Made by a program: the position numbers and the translations under genes | Shown here: positions 25,116 through 33,936 of the stretch, in pieces | Layout: every line of letters begins with the position of its first letter | How positions within the stretch are numbered: position 1 is the stretch's first letter | Origin: Rhodococcus qingshengii JCM 15477 | GTDB lineage: Bacteria; Actinomycetota; Actinomycetes; Mycobacteriales; Mycobacteriaceae | Length of the DNA stretch: 64,000 nucleotides | Assembly: GCF_023221595.1 (NCBI RefSeq) | Contig: NZ_CP096563.1 | Coordinates: 186,001-250,000 of the forward strand | Direction of reading: 5' to 3' | The notes under the pieces: generated by a model | Databases searched by the model: none | What the model was told of the DNA's origin: nothing | The model's input: the letters and a program-made list of their open reading frames with translations, nothing else

Positions 25116-26371
25116 CAATGCTCTGCAGTTTCGAGTGCGCCACCGATCACGGACGGGATGACTGTTCGGCCGTCGGCGAAGTGCTCGAAGTGCTTCAGGT
25201 AATCGGGTGTGTCGTGCTCGGTCTCGTCTTCAGATTGGGCCGCATGACGGCCGCCGGCGATCGGCGCAGATCCGCCTGCGGTTCGGGCCGGATCCACCTT
25301 GACGGTATCCGCGGTGCCCTGAACCGGCGAGGTCACGGGGTTCTGGCGCGTGGCGCTCTGGCCGGTGGAGGGATCAGGAAGAGCGTGCCGACCGGTGCTG
25401 CTGCTGCTCGACGACGAGCCCGCGATTGCTCCGACTCCTGTAGTCGCGGATGCTGCGCTGACCTGTGCCGGTGCCTGGCTTGCCGACGGGGTGCCGAACA
25501 GTGATGGTGTGGAAGCGCCGAGTCTTGCGCCGCCGAGTCCCGCGCCGCCCAGTCCGGTGAGTCCTGCTCCTGCCGTCGCGAGAGCTGATGCGGCAGTGGT
25601 GGCGCCTGTGACTGCGGTGGTGGTGGCGCTGGCTGCGGTGGCAACTCCACCGGAGATGGCACCGGCCTGTGAGGCAGCGGCGGCAAATACCGGGTTGGAA
25701 ACTACGGATGCGACAGCAGCGGTGGCGGCGCGCACGGGATCCGCGATTGCGTCAGCGAGCGTGGATGCCGCTTGCACGACGGACTGTCGTGCGGCGCTGC
25801 CTGGGCTTTCGGCCGAAGCGGATGCCCCAGCTGTGGGTTCCGCGATGGACGGTGGTGAGTCGAAGTTCTGCTGCACGGCCAGATGGGCCGTTGCGGCGTC
25901 GTACGTTTCCATTGTCACCGCCGCTCGAATTTTGAGAGCTTCTTCGGCAGCCTCGGCTGCAGCGGCTCCGCCTACCAGCGCCCCGCCGATGGAATACGCG
26001 GCGACCTTGGCCGCTTGAACTGCTGCAATCTCGGCCAGGGACGGCATGGCGAGGGTGGCAACCGTGTACGAACCGGACTGCACATGGGCCTTACCTGCAG
26101 TTTCTCCCGCGAGCAACGCGGCAGCAGCAGCCCATTCCTGAAACGGCGCGAACTTGCTCAATGCGGCATCCGCTGCTTCTCCGGACCACCCGGTGCGAAG
26201 GTCCGCCATCACGCGAGAGATTGATGCAGCGGTGTCGGTCAGTCCGGACGACACGGTGGACCAGGCCCCGGCCGCCACGCCGAGAGGGACCGGCCCGGCT
26301 CCGGCGACCAGTGCTGCGGAGTTGGGTGCTGCGCCCCGTGGATACCAGATGACGCCGGTGATGCCGACCAT
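25115..26371 (-). CDS. PPE-family-like type VII secretion substrate
   Basis: A 418-residue protein whose first 180 residues resemble the PPE fold: WYPRGAAPNSAALVAGAG, SGPLxxAA-like VPLGVAAGAWSTVSSGL, and the WSG bend (GWSGEAADAA, Trp62) between two long helices. Residues about 180-330 are low-complexity Ala/Ser/Thr/Gly. The tail DYLKHFEHFADGRTVIPSVIGG resembles the conserved C-terminus of many nocardial ESX proteins. It sits between the PE-like gene (upstream) and the EspG-like gene (overlap 1-4 bp), as expected for a secreted PE-PPE pair. Confidence 0.75.
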   Translation of the reverse strand: MVGITGVIWYPRGAAPNSAALVAGAGPVPLGVAAGAWSTVSSGLTDTAASISRVMADLRTGWSGEAADAALSKFAPFQEWAAAAALLAGETAGKAHVQSGSYTVATLAMPSLAEIAAVQAAKVAAYSIGGALVGGAAAAEAAEEALKIRAAVTMETYDAATAHLAVQQNFDSPPSIAEPTAGASASAESPGSAARQSVVQAASTLADAIADPVRAATAAVASVVSNPVFAAAASQAGAISGGVATAASATTTAVTGATTAASALATAGAGLTGLGGAGLGGARLGASTPSLFGTPSASQAPAQVSAASATTGVGAIAGSSSSSSSTGRHALPDPSTGQSATRQNPVTSPVQGTADTVKVDPARTAGGSAPIAGGRHAAQSEDETEHDTPDYLKHFEHFADGRTVIPSVIGGALETAEH

Positions 26372-26431
26372 TGTTCTTCCCCCCAGGAAGTGTGACTGTG
26401 TTGCCGAGTTACCGAGCTCGATTTCTGTCGA

Positions 26432-26731
26432 TCAGATCGGTGCGGCTGCCAGGCTGGACTTGGTGAGCTGGTCTTCGAGCTCGTAGGCAGCTGCATTCTT
26501 GCGCAGAGCTGCCGCAGCCGCGATGAGCTCCTCGATTGCCCGATCGGTGGACGAGGCAAGGCTGCCCGAGATGGTGTTGAAGTAATTTGCCGCGCTACCG
26601 GACACTTCTTCGGATCCCGCTGGGAGAACGCGTAGCGTCGGCTGCGCAGTAGAGACGATTCCGCGCAATCGCGTCGCCGCAGACTCGAGTTCCATTGCGG
26701 CGGCAACTAGGGCTTGAGGGTCGACGTGCAT
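26432..26731 (-). CDS. PE-like small ESX substrate
   Basis: A 99-residue helical-hairpin protein: VDPQALVAAAMELESAATRL (helix 1), VLPAGSEEVSGSAANYFN (turn with the Pro-Ala-Gly-x-Glu-Glu-Val-Ser pattern seen in PE domains) and a second helix ending in AAYELEDQL. Tyr83-x3-Asp87 fits the YxxxD/E type VII export signal. It is 60 bp upstream of the PPE-like gene on the same strand. It could alternatively be classed as EspC-like, but the partner arrangement favours PE. Confidence 0.72.
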   Translation of the reverse strand: MHVDPQALVAAAMELESAATRLRGIVSTAQPTLRVLPAGSEEVSGSAANYFNTISGSLASSTDRAIEELIAAAAALRKNAAAYELEDQLTKSSLAAAPI

Positions 26732-26865
26732 AGTGCCGAACTCCTTCCTGACCAGGGCGGATAAGTGGTCGGGAGGCCGTGCGCACAGCCGTCGATATCC
26801 CCCCGCACATACTTTGATGCCTACCGCCCGCTTTTGGTTCCCCCCGAAATCGGACGACTTTGCCC

Positions 26866-27216
26866 TCAGCCCCAGCCGAGTTCGTGCAATCTGTCTTCTT
26901 CGATGCCGAAATAGTGCGCGATCTCGTGGATGACGGTCACGGCAACCTCGTGAACAACCTCGTCCTCGGATGCGCAGATGTCGAGTATCGAATCGCGGAA
27001 AATAGTGACCGTGTCCGGCAGGTACCCACCGTAATGAGAATCCCGCTCGGTCAGAGCGACGCCCTGATACAAACCGAGCAGCCCCGGTTCTTCCTCGTCA
27101 CGTGCTTCGACAAGCACCACGACATTGTCGATTGCCTTGGCAAGTTCGGGCGGAATCAGATCGAGCGCCTCGCCGACCAGTTCCTCGAACCGGTCGGGCG
27201 TCATAGTTACCGTCAT
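26866..27216 (-). CDS. metallopeptidase family protein (Rv3836-like zincin)
   Basis: A 116-residue minimal zincin-fold protein with the metal motif VTVIHEIAHYFGIEEDRLHELGW (HExxH at residues about 97-101, plus a downstream His-Glu). This short family (also in Thermus) has the peptidase fold but unproven activity. ATG at 27216 or an in-frame ATG at 27204 could start it. It lies 3 bp downstream of the Rv3835-like gene, clearly one operon, matching the Rv3835-Rv3836 order. Confidence 0.88.
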   Translation of the reverse strand: MTVTMTPDRFEELVGEALDLIPPELAKAIDNVVVLVEARDEEEPGLLGLYQGVALTERDSHYGGYLPDTVTIFRDSILDICASEDEVVHEVAVTVIHEIAHYFGIEEDRLHELGWG

Positions 27217-27219
27217 GGC

Positions 27220-28326
27220 TTACGACGGCGGAGCTGCGCCGGGCAACGGCGTCGGCAACGACCGACCTTCCGGTGCAGCGGGTGGCGGGACCGGAGCGGC
27301 GCCGTTGATCAGGATGTCGCCCTTGGCGCTTCCGGTGATCGCGGCAAACCCGCCGGTTTCGACCTCTTTGCCGATCGAACAATTGACTCGGCGGCTGCCG
27401 GCCAACCAGCTTTCCAGTGAAATGTTGTCCCAGAACAGTGTCAGCGTCTTGTCGCGAAGCGCGTCTGCGGAACCAAGGTACTCGTTGGACGCCTGAGTGC
27501 AGACGCCCTCGAGATAGCGGTCCTGATCTTCGACCGACGGCATTGCGCCCGGGAATTGAGTGCCGAGGTCTATCACCGAAATAACCTCGTATGCATGCGG
27601 TTTCGCGCAATCGACCGGATCGGTCGGGAGGTTCTGGTTGATGCCGATGCAAGTGCCGACGTCCCACACGTTCGACTGGTCCTGGTCCGCCACGCGGCCA
27701 ACGAACGGTTGTAGCTCGCCGGTCGTGGTCGAGAACTGCAACCCGCAACGCAGTGCGCGCTCGCCCGAAGCCCAACCCGATTCGCTCGGGAACATCAAGC
27801 CGACGCTGAACTTGCCCTTGGGATCGAATTTCGAATCGAGGTAGGACATGACGATGGGTGTGCAGTGCTCGTCGCGTAGTTCGGCGAATCGAAGGGCGCC
27901 CGGGTACCGGGAACCGGGGCCGAACTCGGCGCCGGGGAACACCGAGAGGTCGAGTGGTCCGGCAACCTCGAAGCGGTGTTCAGTTCCGCACTGAACCTTC
28001 GACATGTCCGTGCGGTCCCCGCCCGACTCGGTCGCAGGCGTCCAGTTGAGGCAGTCGCCGGCCGCAGCCGCGGTGAAGGCGTCGTCGCGAGTAGATCCCG
28101 TCGCTGCGGGACCGCCACCACTGACACTGACCGAGGACGAGTCGTCCTTGTTCAATCCACCGGAAATCGCGATCGTTGCGATCGCGGCGACCACCGCACC
28201 TACCGCCACAGCAGCCAGGACCCGACGGGTGCGACTCGCGGAGACAGTTTTCTTCGCCGGCGTCCCCTGGGGATCTGCCGGATCTGGCGACTTCTCGATC
28301 TTGTCTTCGGACATCGATTCCATCAT
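27220..28326 (-). CDS. septum-formation family membrane protein (Rv3835-like)
   Basis: A 368-residue single-pass protein. After a 30-residue charged head comes one hydrophobic helix (VLAAVAVGAVVAAIATIAI) and an extracytoplasmic region containing two related subdomains, each with GDCLNW/GTCIGI-like starts and conserved cysteines (CLNW, VQCGTEHRFEVAGPLDL; GTCIGI, DCAKPHAYEVISVIDLG), as in the septum-formation domain family. The proline-rich tail is short. Three clustered methionine starts (28326, 28323, 28314) are possible. It is divergent from the ankyrin gene, with an inverted repeat between them. Confidence 0.8.
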   Translation of the reverse strand: MMESMSEDKIEKSPDPADPQGTPAKKTVSASRTRRVLAAVAVGAVVAAIATIAISGGLNKDDSSSVSVSGGGPAATGSTRDDAFTAAAAGDCLNWTPATESGGDRTDMSKVQCGTEHRFEVAGPLDLSVFPGAEFGPGSRYPGALRFAELRDEHCTPIVMSYLDSKFDPKGKFSVGLMFPSESGWASGERALRCGLQFSTTTGELQPFVGRVADQDQSNVWDVGTCIGINQNLPTDPVDCAKPHAYEVISVIDLGTQFPGAMPSVEDQDRYLEGVCTQASNEYLGSADALRDKTLTLFWDNISLESWLAGSRRVNCSIGKEVETGGFAAITGSAKGDILINGAAPVPPPAAPEGRSLPTPLPGAAPPS

Positions 28327-28355
28327 GCCTGTTGCCGTGGCGATATCGAACCTTC

Positions 28356-28395
28356 ACTACAAAACTCACAATCGCGTCTGTGAGTATTTTGTAGT
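28356..28395. promoter_or_regulatory. 40-bp inverted repeat between divergent genes
   Basis: Left arm ACTACAAAA-CTCACA (28356-28370) and right arm TGTGAG-TA-TTTTGTAGT (28379-28395) are complementary apart from a 2-base insertion in the right arm; the loop is ATCGCGTC. It fills the 70-bp gap between the Rv3835-like gene and the ankyrin gene, ending one base before the latter's ATG. It could be a dual operator or an RNA hairpin sequestering the ankyrin start. Confidence 0.6.
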
Positions 28396-28396
28396 C

Positions 28397-28792
28397 ATGA
28401 GCGAAAACACCCCACTCGATCCCGAGGCTGTCGAGCTGGCGGGCCGGCTCTTCGACATGGCACGAACCGGTGATGCAGCCGGGCTGGCGTCGTACGTCGA
28501 TGCCGGAGTTCCCGTCAATCTGACCAACGAGAGTGGCGACACGCTCGTCATGTTGGCGGCGTACCACGGTCACGCTGACGCCGTCGTTGCCCTGATCGAG
28601 CGCGGCGCCGACGTCAACCGGCCCAACGACAAGAACCAGACGCCCCTTGCCGGAGCGGTCTTCAAGGGCGAGGATGCGGTGGTGAAAGCGCTGGTGAGCG
28701 GGGGAGCCGACCCGAAAGGTGGACACCCGACGGCGGTCGACGCGGCTCGGATGTTCGGACGCGAGGACTACCTGAGTCTGCTCGAATCGTGA
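28397..28792 (+). CDS. small ankyrin-repeat protein
   Basis: A 131-residue protein starting MSENTPLDPEAVELAGRLFD. It has about three ankyrin repeats: GDAAGLASYVDAGVPVNLTN, ESGDTLVMLAAYHGHADAVV / ALIERGADVNRPND, and KNQTPLAGAVFKGEDAVV / KALVSGGADPKGG. There is no signal peptide. Ankyrin proteins mediate protein contacts; bacterial ones of this size often sit beside catalases or stress genes, but no partner is evident here. It lies 65 bp before serS on the same strand. Confidence 0.88.
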   Translation: MSENTPLDPEAVELAGRLFDMARTGDAAGLASYVDAGVPVNLTNESGDTLVMLAAYHGHADAVVALIERGADVNRPNDKNQTPLAGAVFKGEDAVVKALVSGGADPKGGHPTAVDAARMFGREDYLSLLES

Positions 28793-28857
28793 TCTCCCCC
28801 TCTCCGACGTGGACGTGACCTTCGGAGAGCTGCAGTGAGTGGGTAAAGTTCGAAGTC

Positions 28858-30111
28858 GTGATTGACCTCAAGTTTCTCCGTGAGAACCCCGAAATCGTCC
28901 GCGAGTCGCAGCGCACCCGTGGAGAAGATCCAGGACTGGTCGACGCTCTGCTCGAAGCCGACGCGTCCCGACGCGCTGCCGTTCTGACCGGAGACAACCT
29001 CCGCGCAGAGCAGAAGGCCTTCGGCAAGAAGGTCGGACAGGCATCTCCGGAGGAGCGTCCCGCACTGCTCGAAGGTTCCAAGGAACTGGCGGCAAAGGTC
29101 AAGGAAGCCGAGGCCGCGCAGCACGAGGCGCAGGCCGCGCTCGACGCCGCACACCGCGCGATTTCCAACGTCGTACAAGAAGGTGCGCCGGCCGGCGGCG
29201 AGGACGACTACATCGTTCTCGAACACGTCGGTGAGATTCCGAAGTTCGACTTCGAGCCGAAGGATCACCTCGAGCTGGGCGAGTCGCTCGGCCTGATCGA
29301 CATGGAACGCGGCGCCAAGGTTTCGGGTTCGCGCTTCTACTTCATGACCGGCTACGGGGCCATGCTCCAGCTCGGACTGCTGCAGTTGGCTGCGCAGAAG
29401 GCGATCGCCAACGGATTCACGATGATGATTCCGCCGGTGCTCGTACGTCCGGAAATCATGGCGGGTACCGGCTTCCTCGGTGCTCACTCGGACGAGATCT
29501 ACCACTTGCAAGATGACGACCTGTACCTCGTCGGAACTTCCGAGGTACCCATGGCCGGCTACCACTCGGGCGAGATCCTCGAACTGAACGAAGGCCCGAA
29601 GCGCTACGCCGGTTGGTCCTCGTGCTTCCGCCGCGAGGCCGGAAGCTACGGCAAGGACACCCGCGGCATCATCCGTGTCCATCAGTTCGACAAGGTCGAG
29701 ATGTTCACGTACTGCCGTCCCGAGGACGCCGACGCCGAACACCAGCGTCTCCTAGGGTGGGAGCGAGACATGTTGGCGGCCATCGACGTTCCGTACCGCG
29801 TGATCGACGTCGCCGGCGGAGACCTCGGTTCTTCGGCTGCGCGTAAGTTCGACTGCGAGGCATGGGTCCCGACGCAGGGCACCTACCGCGAGCTGACATC
29901 GACGTCCAACTGCACGACGTTCCAGGCCCGCCGCCTCGGAGTTCGGTACCGCGACGAGAACGGCAAGCCGCAGACGGCCGCCACTCTCAACGGCACCTTG
30001 GCTACGACGCGCTGGATCGTGTCGATTCTCGAGAACCATCAGCAGGCCGACGGCTCGGTGCGAGTGCCCGAGGCATTGGTGCCGTTTGTCGGCACGGATG
30101 TGCTTCGCTGA
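28858..30111 (+). CDS. serS: seryl-tRNA synthetase
   Basis: Charges tRNA-Ser. The 417-residue class II synthetase begins at the GTG at 28858 ([19 protein letters not shown]), followed by the antiparallel coiled-coil tRNA-binding arm (residues about 30-105). The catalytic domain shows motif 2 ([32 protein letters not shown]) and motif 3 ([20 protein letters not shown]), with [10 protein letters not shown] binding serine. Length is normal. A strong intrinsic terminator follows. Synteny: Rv3834c. Confidence 0.98.
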   Translation: MIDLKFLRENPEIVRESQRTRGEDPGLVDALLEADASRRAAVLTGDNLRAEQKAFGKKVGQASPEERPALLEGSKELAAKVKEAEAAQHEAQAALDAAHRAISNVVQEGAPAGGEDDYIVLEHVGEIPKFDFEPKDHLELGESLGLIDMERGAKVSGSRFYFMTGYGAMLQLGLLQLAAQKAIANGFTMMIPPVLVRPEIMAGTGFLGAHSDEIYHLQDDDLYLVGTSEVPMAGYHSGEILELNEGPKRYAGWSSCFRREAGSYGKDTRGIIRVHQFDKVEMFTYCRPEDADAEHQRLLGWERDMLAAIDVPYRVIDVAGGDLGSSAARKFDCEAWVPTQGTYRELTSTSNCTTFQARRLGVRYRDENGKPQTAATLNGTLATTRWIVSILENHQQADGSVRVPEALVPFVGTDVLR

Positions 30112-30132
30112 CACGCTGAACCAACACAATCA

Positions 30133-30163
30133 GGGCCGCGACGGACTCCGTCGCGGCCCTTTT
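30133..30163 (+). terminator. intrinsic terminator of serS
   Basis: Stem GGGCCGCGACGGA / TCCGTCGCGGCCC (30133-30159, one-base loop region) followed directly by TTTT. It lies 22 bp after the serS stop. Confidence 0.9.
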
Positions 30164-30382
30164 CGTACTTTCGTACTGGTAGGTTTGGAACTTTTTCTGA
30201 ACTGACGAAATATCAAATTTTTCCCGCCGATTGGCGCGGTGACCACCAAAAGCGTTGTCGATGGGCCGCTTTGGCGATAGTTTTGCGTTCAATCGAGTTT
30301 CCATACCCTGCTTTTCCATCTCGCGTCTGGTGATACGAGGGTGAGTCCGGGGTGAATTGGACAAGTGTCTTGCCAAAAGTAG

Positions 30383-30398
30383 TACACGTACTAGTTTT
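30383..30398. promoter_or_regulatory. shared 16-mer upstream of Ig-repeat gene 1
   Basis: TACACGTACTAGTTTT here matches TACAAGTACTACTTTT at 33814-33829 before the second Ig-repeat gene at 14 of 16 positions. It overlaps a TAGTAC-AC-GTACTA inverted repeat (30380-30393). It lies 77 bp before the start codon, so a common operator or promoter element is likely. Confidence 0.5.
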
Positions 30399-30474
30399 TT
30401 CGTTATGTTGTGACGGCGCGCACACGTTTTGTCCGAATCCACTGCTCATGTTTGCCCTTCCGAAGGAAGTGCCC

Positions 30475-33400
30475 ATGCCCCAAATCTCTCAGTTGCGGCG
30501 ATTCGCCGTGCCCATAACCGGAACCGCCATGGTCGCCGGAATGCTGCTGGTCGGCACGCCCGCGTCAGCTGCTATCTCGACCACCGGTTTCAAAACAGCG
30601 TGCGTTGCCGGATCGATTATCGGAGACGTCCACAAGGTCACCGACAACCTCATCACGGTCGACGCCCCGGCTTCTGTCCAGCCCGGCGAGACTTTCACCT
30701 ACCGAATTCAGCCGAGCGGAACGTCATATCCGGACAAGGACTCCGGAGCGACTACTACGAACTTGTCTCGTCTGAAAATCGACTATGCCATCCCGAGCAA
30801 TGCGACGTACGTTTCCGCTACCGTCGTCGCAGGTACCTCCATCGGACTCGACAATGTCGCACCGAATGTTCTCAGAGTCAACGATTCTGGCAATGTCGAC
30901 GGCAGCGGCGGGATCCTGCGGTTGTCAGGAAACAACCAGGTGATCGGCAACAGTCCGACGACGAGCACGAACTCGGAGGGTGGAATTCGAGTACCGAAGT
31001 CCAAGAAGAACCTCGATGGCTCGACAAACGGCAACGGAGACACCTGGTTCCGACTTCCCGCAGTCGACGTAACAATGGTCGCTGGTGCGACGGGAGTGAT
31101 CCAGCCGAAGGTGAGGACCGCGGGTGCGGCCGGCAACCTCGGTGCCAGCGAAAACTTCAGCACTCAGCTCGCAAAGGCGAGTTTCCTTGGTACACAGTGG
31201 GCTCCGACCCGGTGCTCGCCTCGCGAGAACAAGGACACCACGCCTCTCAACGCTGGTGCAGGTCCACTCGCGACGATCAGCATTGCTTCGGCTCCGGTGG
31301 ATGTCGAGACCACGACGTCACTCTCGGTTCCGGCTACTGCCGTCACGGGTACGGCGGTTGATCTGACGGCGACGGTGGCTCCGAATACTGCTGTCGGTAC
31401 GGTGCAGTTCAAGTCGAACGGCACTGCGATCGGTTCTCCGGTGACGGTGACTGGTGGTGTTGCGACTCTGTCGCACGCGTTCGATGTTGCTGGTGCGCAG
31501 AGTGTTACGGCTGACTTCACTGCTGGTGCAGGGTTTGTGAGTTCGTCGGCGCCGGCTCAGACGGTGACCGTTTCTGATCCGGCTCCGGTGGATGTCGAGA
31601 CGACGACGTCACTCTCGGTTCCGGCTACTGCCGTCACGGGTACGGCGGTTGATCTGACGGCGACGGTTGCTCCGAATACTGCTGTCGGTACGGTGCAGTT
31701 CAAGTCGAACGGCACTGCGATCGGTTCTCCGGTGACGGTGACTGGTGGTGTTGCGACTCTGTCGCACGCGTTCGATGTTGCTGGTGCGCAGAGTGTTACG
31801 GCTGACTTCACTGCTGGTGCAGGGTTTGTGAGTTCGTCGGCGTCGGCTCAGACGGTGACCGTTTCTGATCCGGCTCCGGTGGATGTGGAGACCACGACGT
31901 CACTCTCGGTTCCGGCGACGGCGATCACGGGTACTGCGGTTGATCTGACCGCTACCGTGGCTCCGAATACTGCTGTCGGTACGGTGCAGTTCAAGTCGAA
32001 CGGCACGGTGATCGGTTCGCCGGTCACGGTTTCCGGTGGAACCGCGACGCTGTCGCACGCGTTCGATACTGCTGGTGCACAGAGTGTTACGGCTGAGTTC
32101 ACCGCTGGTGCAGGGTTTGTGAGTTCGTCGGCATCGGCTCAGACGGTGACCGTTTCTGATCCGGCTCCGGTGGATGTGGAAACGACGACGTCGTTGTCGG
32201 TTCCGGCGACGGCGATCACGGGTACTGCGGTTGATCTGACCGCGACGGTTGCTCCGAACAACGCTGTCGGTACGGTGCAGTTCAAGTCGAACGGCACGGT
32301 GATCGGTTCGCCGGTCACGGTTTCCGGTGGAACCGCGACGCTGTCGCATTCGTTCGATGTTGCTGGCGCTCAGAGTGTTACGGCTGACTTCACCGCTGGT
32401 GCAGGGTTTGTGAGTTCGTCGGCGCCTGCTCAGACGGTGACCGTTTCTGATCCGGCTCCGGTGGATGTGGTGACGACGACGTCGCTCTCGGTTCCGGCGA
32501 CTGCCATCACGGGTACGGCGGTTGATCTGACGGCGACGGTGGCTCCGAATACTGCTGTCGGTACGGTGCAGTTCAAGTCGAACGGCACTGCAATCGGTTC
32601 CCCGGTCACGGTGACTGGTGGTGTTGCGACGCTCTCGCATTCGTTCGATGTTGCTGGTGCTCAGAGTGTTACGGCTGACTTCACTGCTGGTGCAGGGTTT
32701 GTGAGTTCCTCGGCGTCGGCTCAGACGGTGACCGTTTCTGATCCGGCTCCGGTGGATGTCGAGACCACGACGGCGCTCTCGGTTCCGGCTACGGCAATCA
32801 CGGGTACGGCGGTTGATCTGACCGCGACGGTTGCTCCGAACAACGCTGTCGGTACGGTGCAGTTCAAGTCGAACGGCACTGCGATCGGCACTCCGGTCAC
32901 GGTGAGTGGCGGTGTTGCGACATTGAGTCATGCGTTCGATGCTGCTGGTGCTCAAAGTGTTACCGCTGACTTCACCGCCGGTGCTGGCTTTGTCAGCTCG
33001 TCGGCGCCTGCTCAGACGGTGACGGTCTCTGATCCGGCTCCGGTCGACAAGGCGACAAAGACGGTGCTGAGTGTTCAGGGTGAAGCCAAGGTCGGACTGC
33101 CTGTTGATCTCTTCGCGACAGTGTCCGAAGATCCCTCGGACGCCCTGGTGCCGTCCGGCGGAACGGTTCAGTTCAAGATCGGTGGAGTCGATCAGGGCGC
33201 CCCGGTCGCGGTTGTTGGCGGAGTTGCCAAGCTGCCGCACGTGTTCGGAGCAGAAGGCACCTTTGCAGTCTCGGCTGTATTCAGTGGATCCGGTGTGTTC
33301 ACGTCGTCCACTGCGGAGTCTGTCGACGTCAATGTCACGGTTCCGACCCCGTCGGATGTCGAAAGCTCTACGTCGTTGACGGCTCCGTCCTCGGCAAAGG

Positions 33401-33690
33401 TCGGCACGGCGGTGCAGCTGAAGGCTGTGGTCAGTTCTTCCGGCGCGACGTCGGGAACCGTCCAGTTCTTCGACGGAACGACTCCGATCGGAACTGCCGT
33501 TGATGTTGTCGGTGGGCAGGCCGTGCTGAGCCACACCTTCACCACGACCGGCAACCATTCGATCACCGCGGTCTACAGCGGAGCCCAGGGCGTCACGGGT
33601 TCCACGTCGACTGCATCGGTTGTGAACGTCGGTAACGGGGGTGGTGGCTCCGGTTCGCTCGGTTCACTGTCGCTGCCGTTCGGTTCATGA
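30475..33690 (+). CDS. secreted Ig-like repeat protein 1
   Basis: A 1,071-residue exported surface protein. The ATG at 30475, preceded by GAAGGAAG, gives a clear signal peptide (LRRFAVPITGTAMVAGMLLVGTPASA, cleavage about residue 33). Residues about 34-272 form an N-terminal domain I cannot assign, with a cysteine near each end (TACVAG and TRCSP). Then six near-identical 97-residue Ig-like units (each 'TTTSLSVPATAxTGTAVDLTATVAPN...VQFKSNG') and two diverged ones, ending GGGGSGSLGSLSLPFGS. There is no LPxTG motif or transmembrane tail. Units use more GCT/GGT/GTT codons than neighbouring genes. It is probably an adhesin or cell-surface layer protein; function is inference. Confidence 0.85.
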   Translation: MPQISQLRRFAVPITGTAMVAGMLLVGTPASAAISTTGFKTACVAGSIIGDVHKVTDNLITVDAPASVQPGETFTYRIQPSGTSYPDKDSGATTTNLSRLKIDYAIPSNATYVSATVVAGTSIGLDNVAPNVLRVNDSGNVDGSGGILRLSGNNQVIGNSPTTSTNSEGGIRVPKSKKNLDGSTNGNGDTWFRLPAVDVTMVAGATGVIQPKVRTAGAAGNLGASENFSTQLAKASFLGTQWAPTRCSPRENKDTTPLNAGAGPLATISIASAPVDVETTTSLSVPATAVTGTAVDLTATVAPNTAVGTVQFKSNGTAIGSPVTVTGGVATLSHAFDVAGAQSVTADFTAGAGFVSSSAPAQTVTVSDPAPVDVETTTSLSVPATAVTGTAVDLTATVAPNTAVGTVQFKSNGTAIGSPVTVTGGVATLSHAFDVAGAQSVTADFTAGAGFVSSSASAQTVTVSDPAPVDVETTTSLSVPATAITGTAVDLTATVAPNTAVGTVQFKSNGTVIGSPVTVSGGTATLSHAFDTAGAQSVTAEFTAGAGFVSSSASAQTVTVSDPAPVDVETTTSLSVPATAITGTAVDLTATVAPNNAVGTVQFKSNGTVIGSPVTVSGGTATLSHSFDVAGAQSVTADFTAGAGFVSSSAPAQTVTVSDPAPVDVVTTTSLSVPATAITGTAVDLTATVAPNTAVGTVQFKSNGTAIGSPVTVTGGVATLSHSFDVAGAQSVTADFTAGAGFVSSSASAQTVTVSDPAPVDVETTTALSVPATAITGTAVDLTATVAPNNAVGTVQFKSNGTAIGTPVTVSGGVATLSHAFDAAGAQSVTADFTAGAGFVSSSAPAQTVTVSDPAPVDKATKTVLSVQGEAKVGLPVDLFATVSEDPSDALVPSGGTVQFKIGGVDQGAPVAVVGGVAKLPHVFGAEGTFAVSAVFSGSGVFTSSTAESVDVNVTVPTPSDVESSTSLTAPSSAKVGTAVQLKAVVSSSGATSGTVQFFDGTTPIGTAVDVVGGQAVLSHTFTTTGNHSITAVYSGAQGVTGSTSTASVVNVGNGGGGSGSLGSLSLPFGS
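31297..33042 (+). repeat. six tandem 291-bp coding repeats
   Basis: Units begin at 31297, 31588, 31879, 32170, 32461 and 32752, each exactly 291 bp and nearly identical in DNA (for example the first two differ at only a few bases). They encode one Ig-like domain each. Exact period and high identity indicate recent expansion or ongoing homogenisation by recombination. Two diverged units follow at about 33043 and 33349. Confidence 0.95.
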
Positions 33691-33705
33691 TTCTCCGATG
33701 ATGTG

Positions 33706-33739
33706 ATGCCCCCTTGCACCCATAGGTGCAAGGGGGCAT
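33706..33739 (+). terminator. hairpin terminator after Ig-repeat gene 1
   Basis: Arms ATGCCCCCTTGCACC (33706-33720) and GGTGCAAGGGGGCAT (33725-33739) are perfect 15-bp complements with a 4-base loop. The following bases are only weakly T-rich. It lies 15 bp after the stop codon. Confidence 0.75.
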
Positions 33740-33813
33740 TGCTCTTCGGGAATCGCTGATCGGTCGTTAGCTGAACTATTGGCAATTCGTGAATATTTGT
33801 CTGAAATAACTGA

Positions 33814-33829
33814 TACAAGTACTACTTTT
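33814..33829. promoter_or_regulatory. shared 16-mer upstream of Ig-repeat gene 2
   Basis: TACAAGTACTACTTTT, the counterpart of the element at 30383-30398 (two mismatches), 108 bp before the GTG start of the second Ig-repeat gene. The two copies are far more alike than the surrounding intergenic DNA. Confidence 0.5.
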
Positions 33830-33936
33830 GACGGGTACTGTACGAGCGTCCAGCTCCATTCCGATTTCCGCTCTGTTCGAGTGACCTCCTTCCGTGCGGT
33901 TCCCGATCCACGTCTGTTGCTAGCTGAGGAGAGTTC

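Larger units (their letters stand above)
30112..30474. other. 362-bp intergenic region: serS terminator and promoter region of the first Ig-repeat gene
   Basis: No gene seen. It holds the serS terminator (30133-30163), an AT-rich stretch at 30170-30230, and a TAGTAC-AC-GTACTA element at 30380-30393 that overlaps a 16-mer also found before the second Ig-repeat gene. An open frame from 30352 leads into the Ig-repeat gene but its first 41 codons do not look like a signal peptide. Confidence 0.65.

Noticed and set aside
30352..30474. Upstream extension of the first Ig-repeat protein
   Set aside because: It would place 41 unusual residues before a clean signal peptide, and the ATG at 30475 has a good ribosome-binding site.
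31900..33558. 552-codon minus-strand open frame inside the Ig repeats
   Set aside because: It is a repetitive Arg-rich shadow of the 291-bp coding repeats; the + strand encodes a signal peptide and Ig domains.
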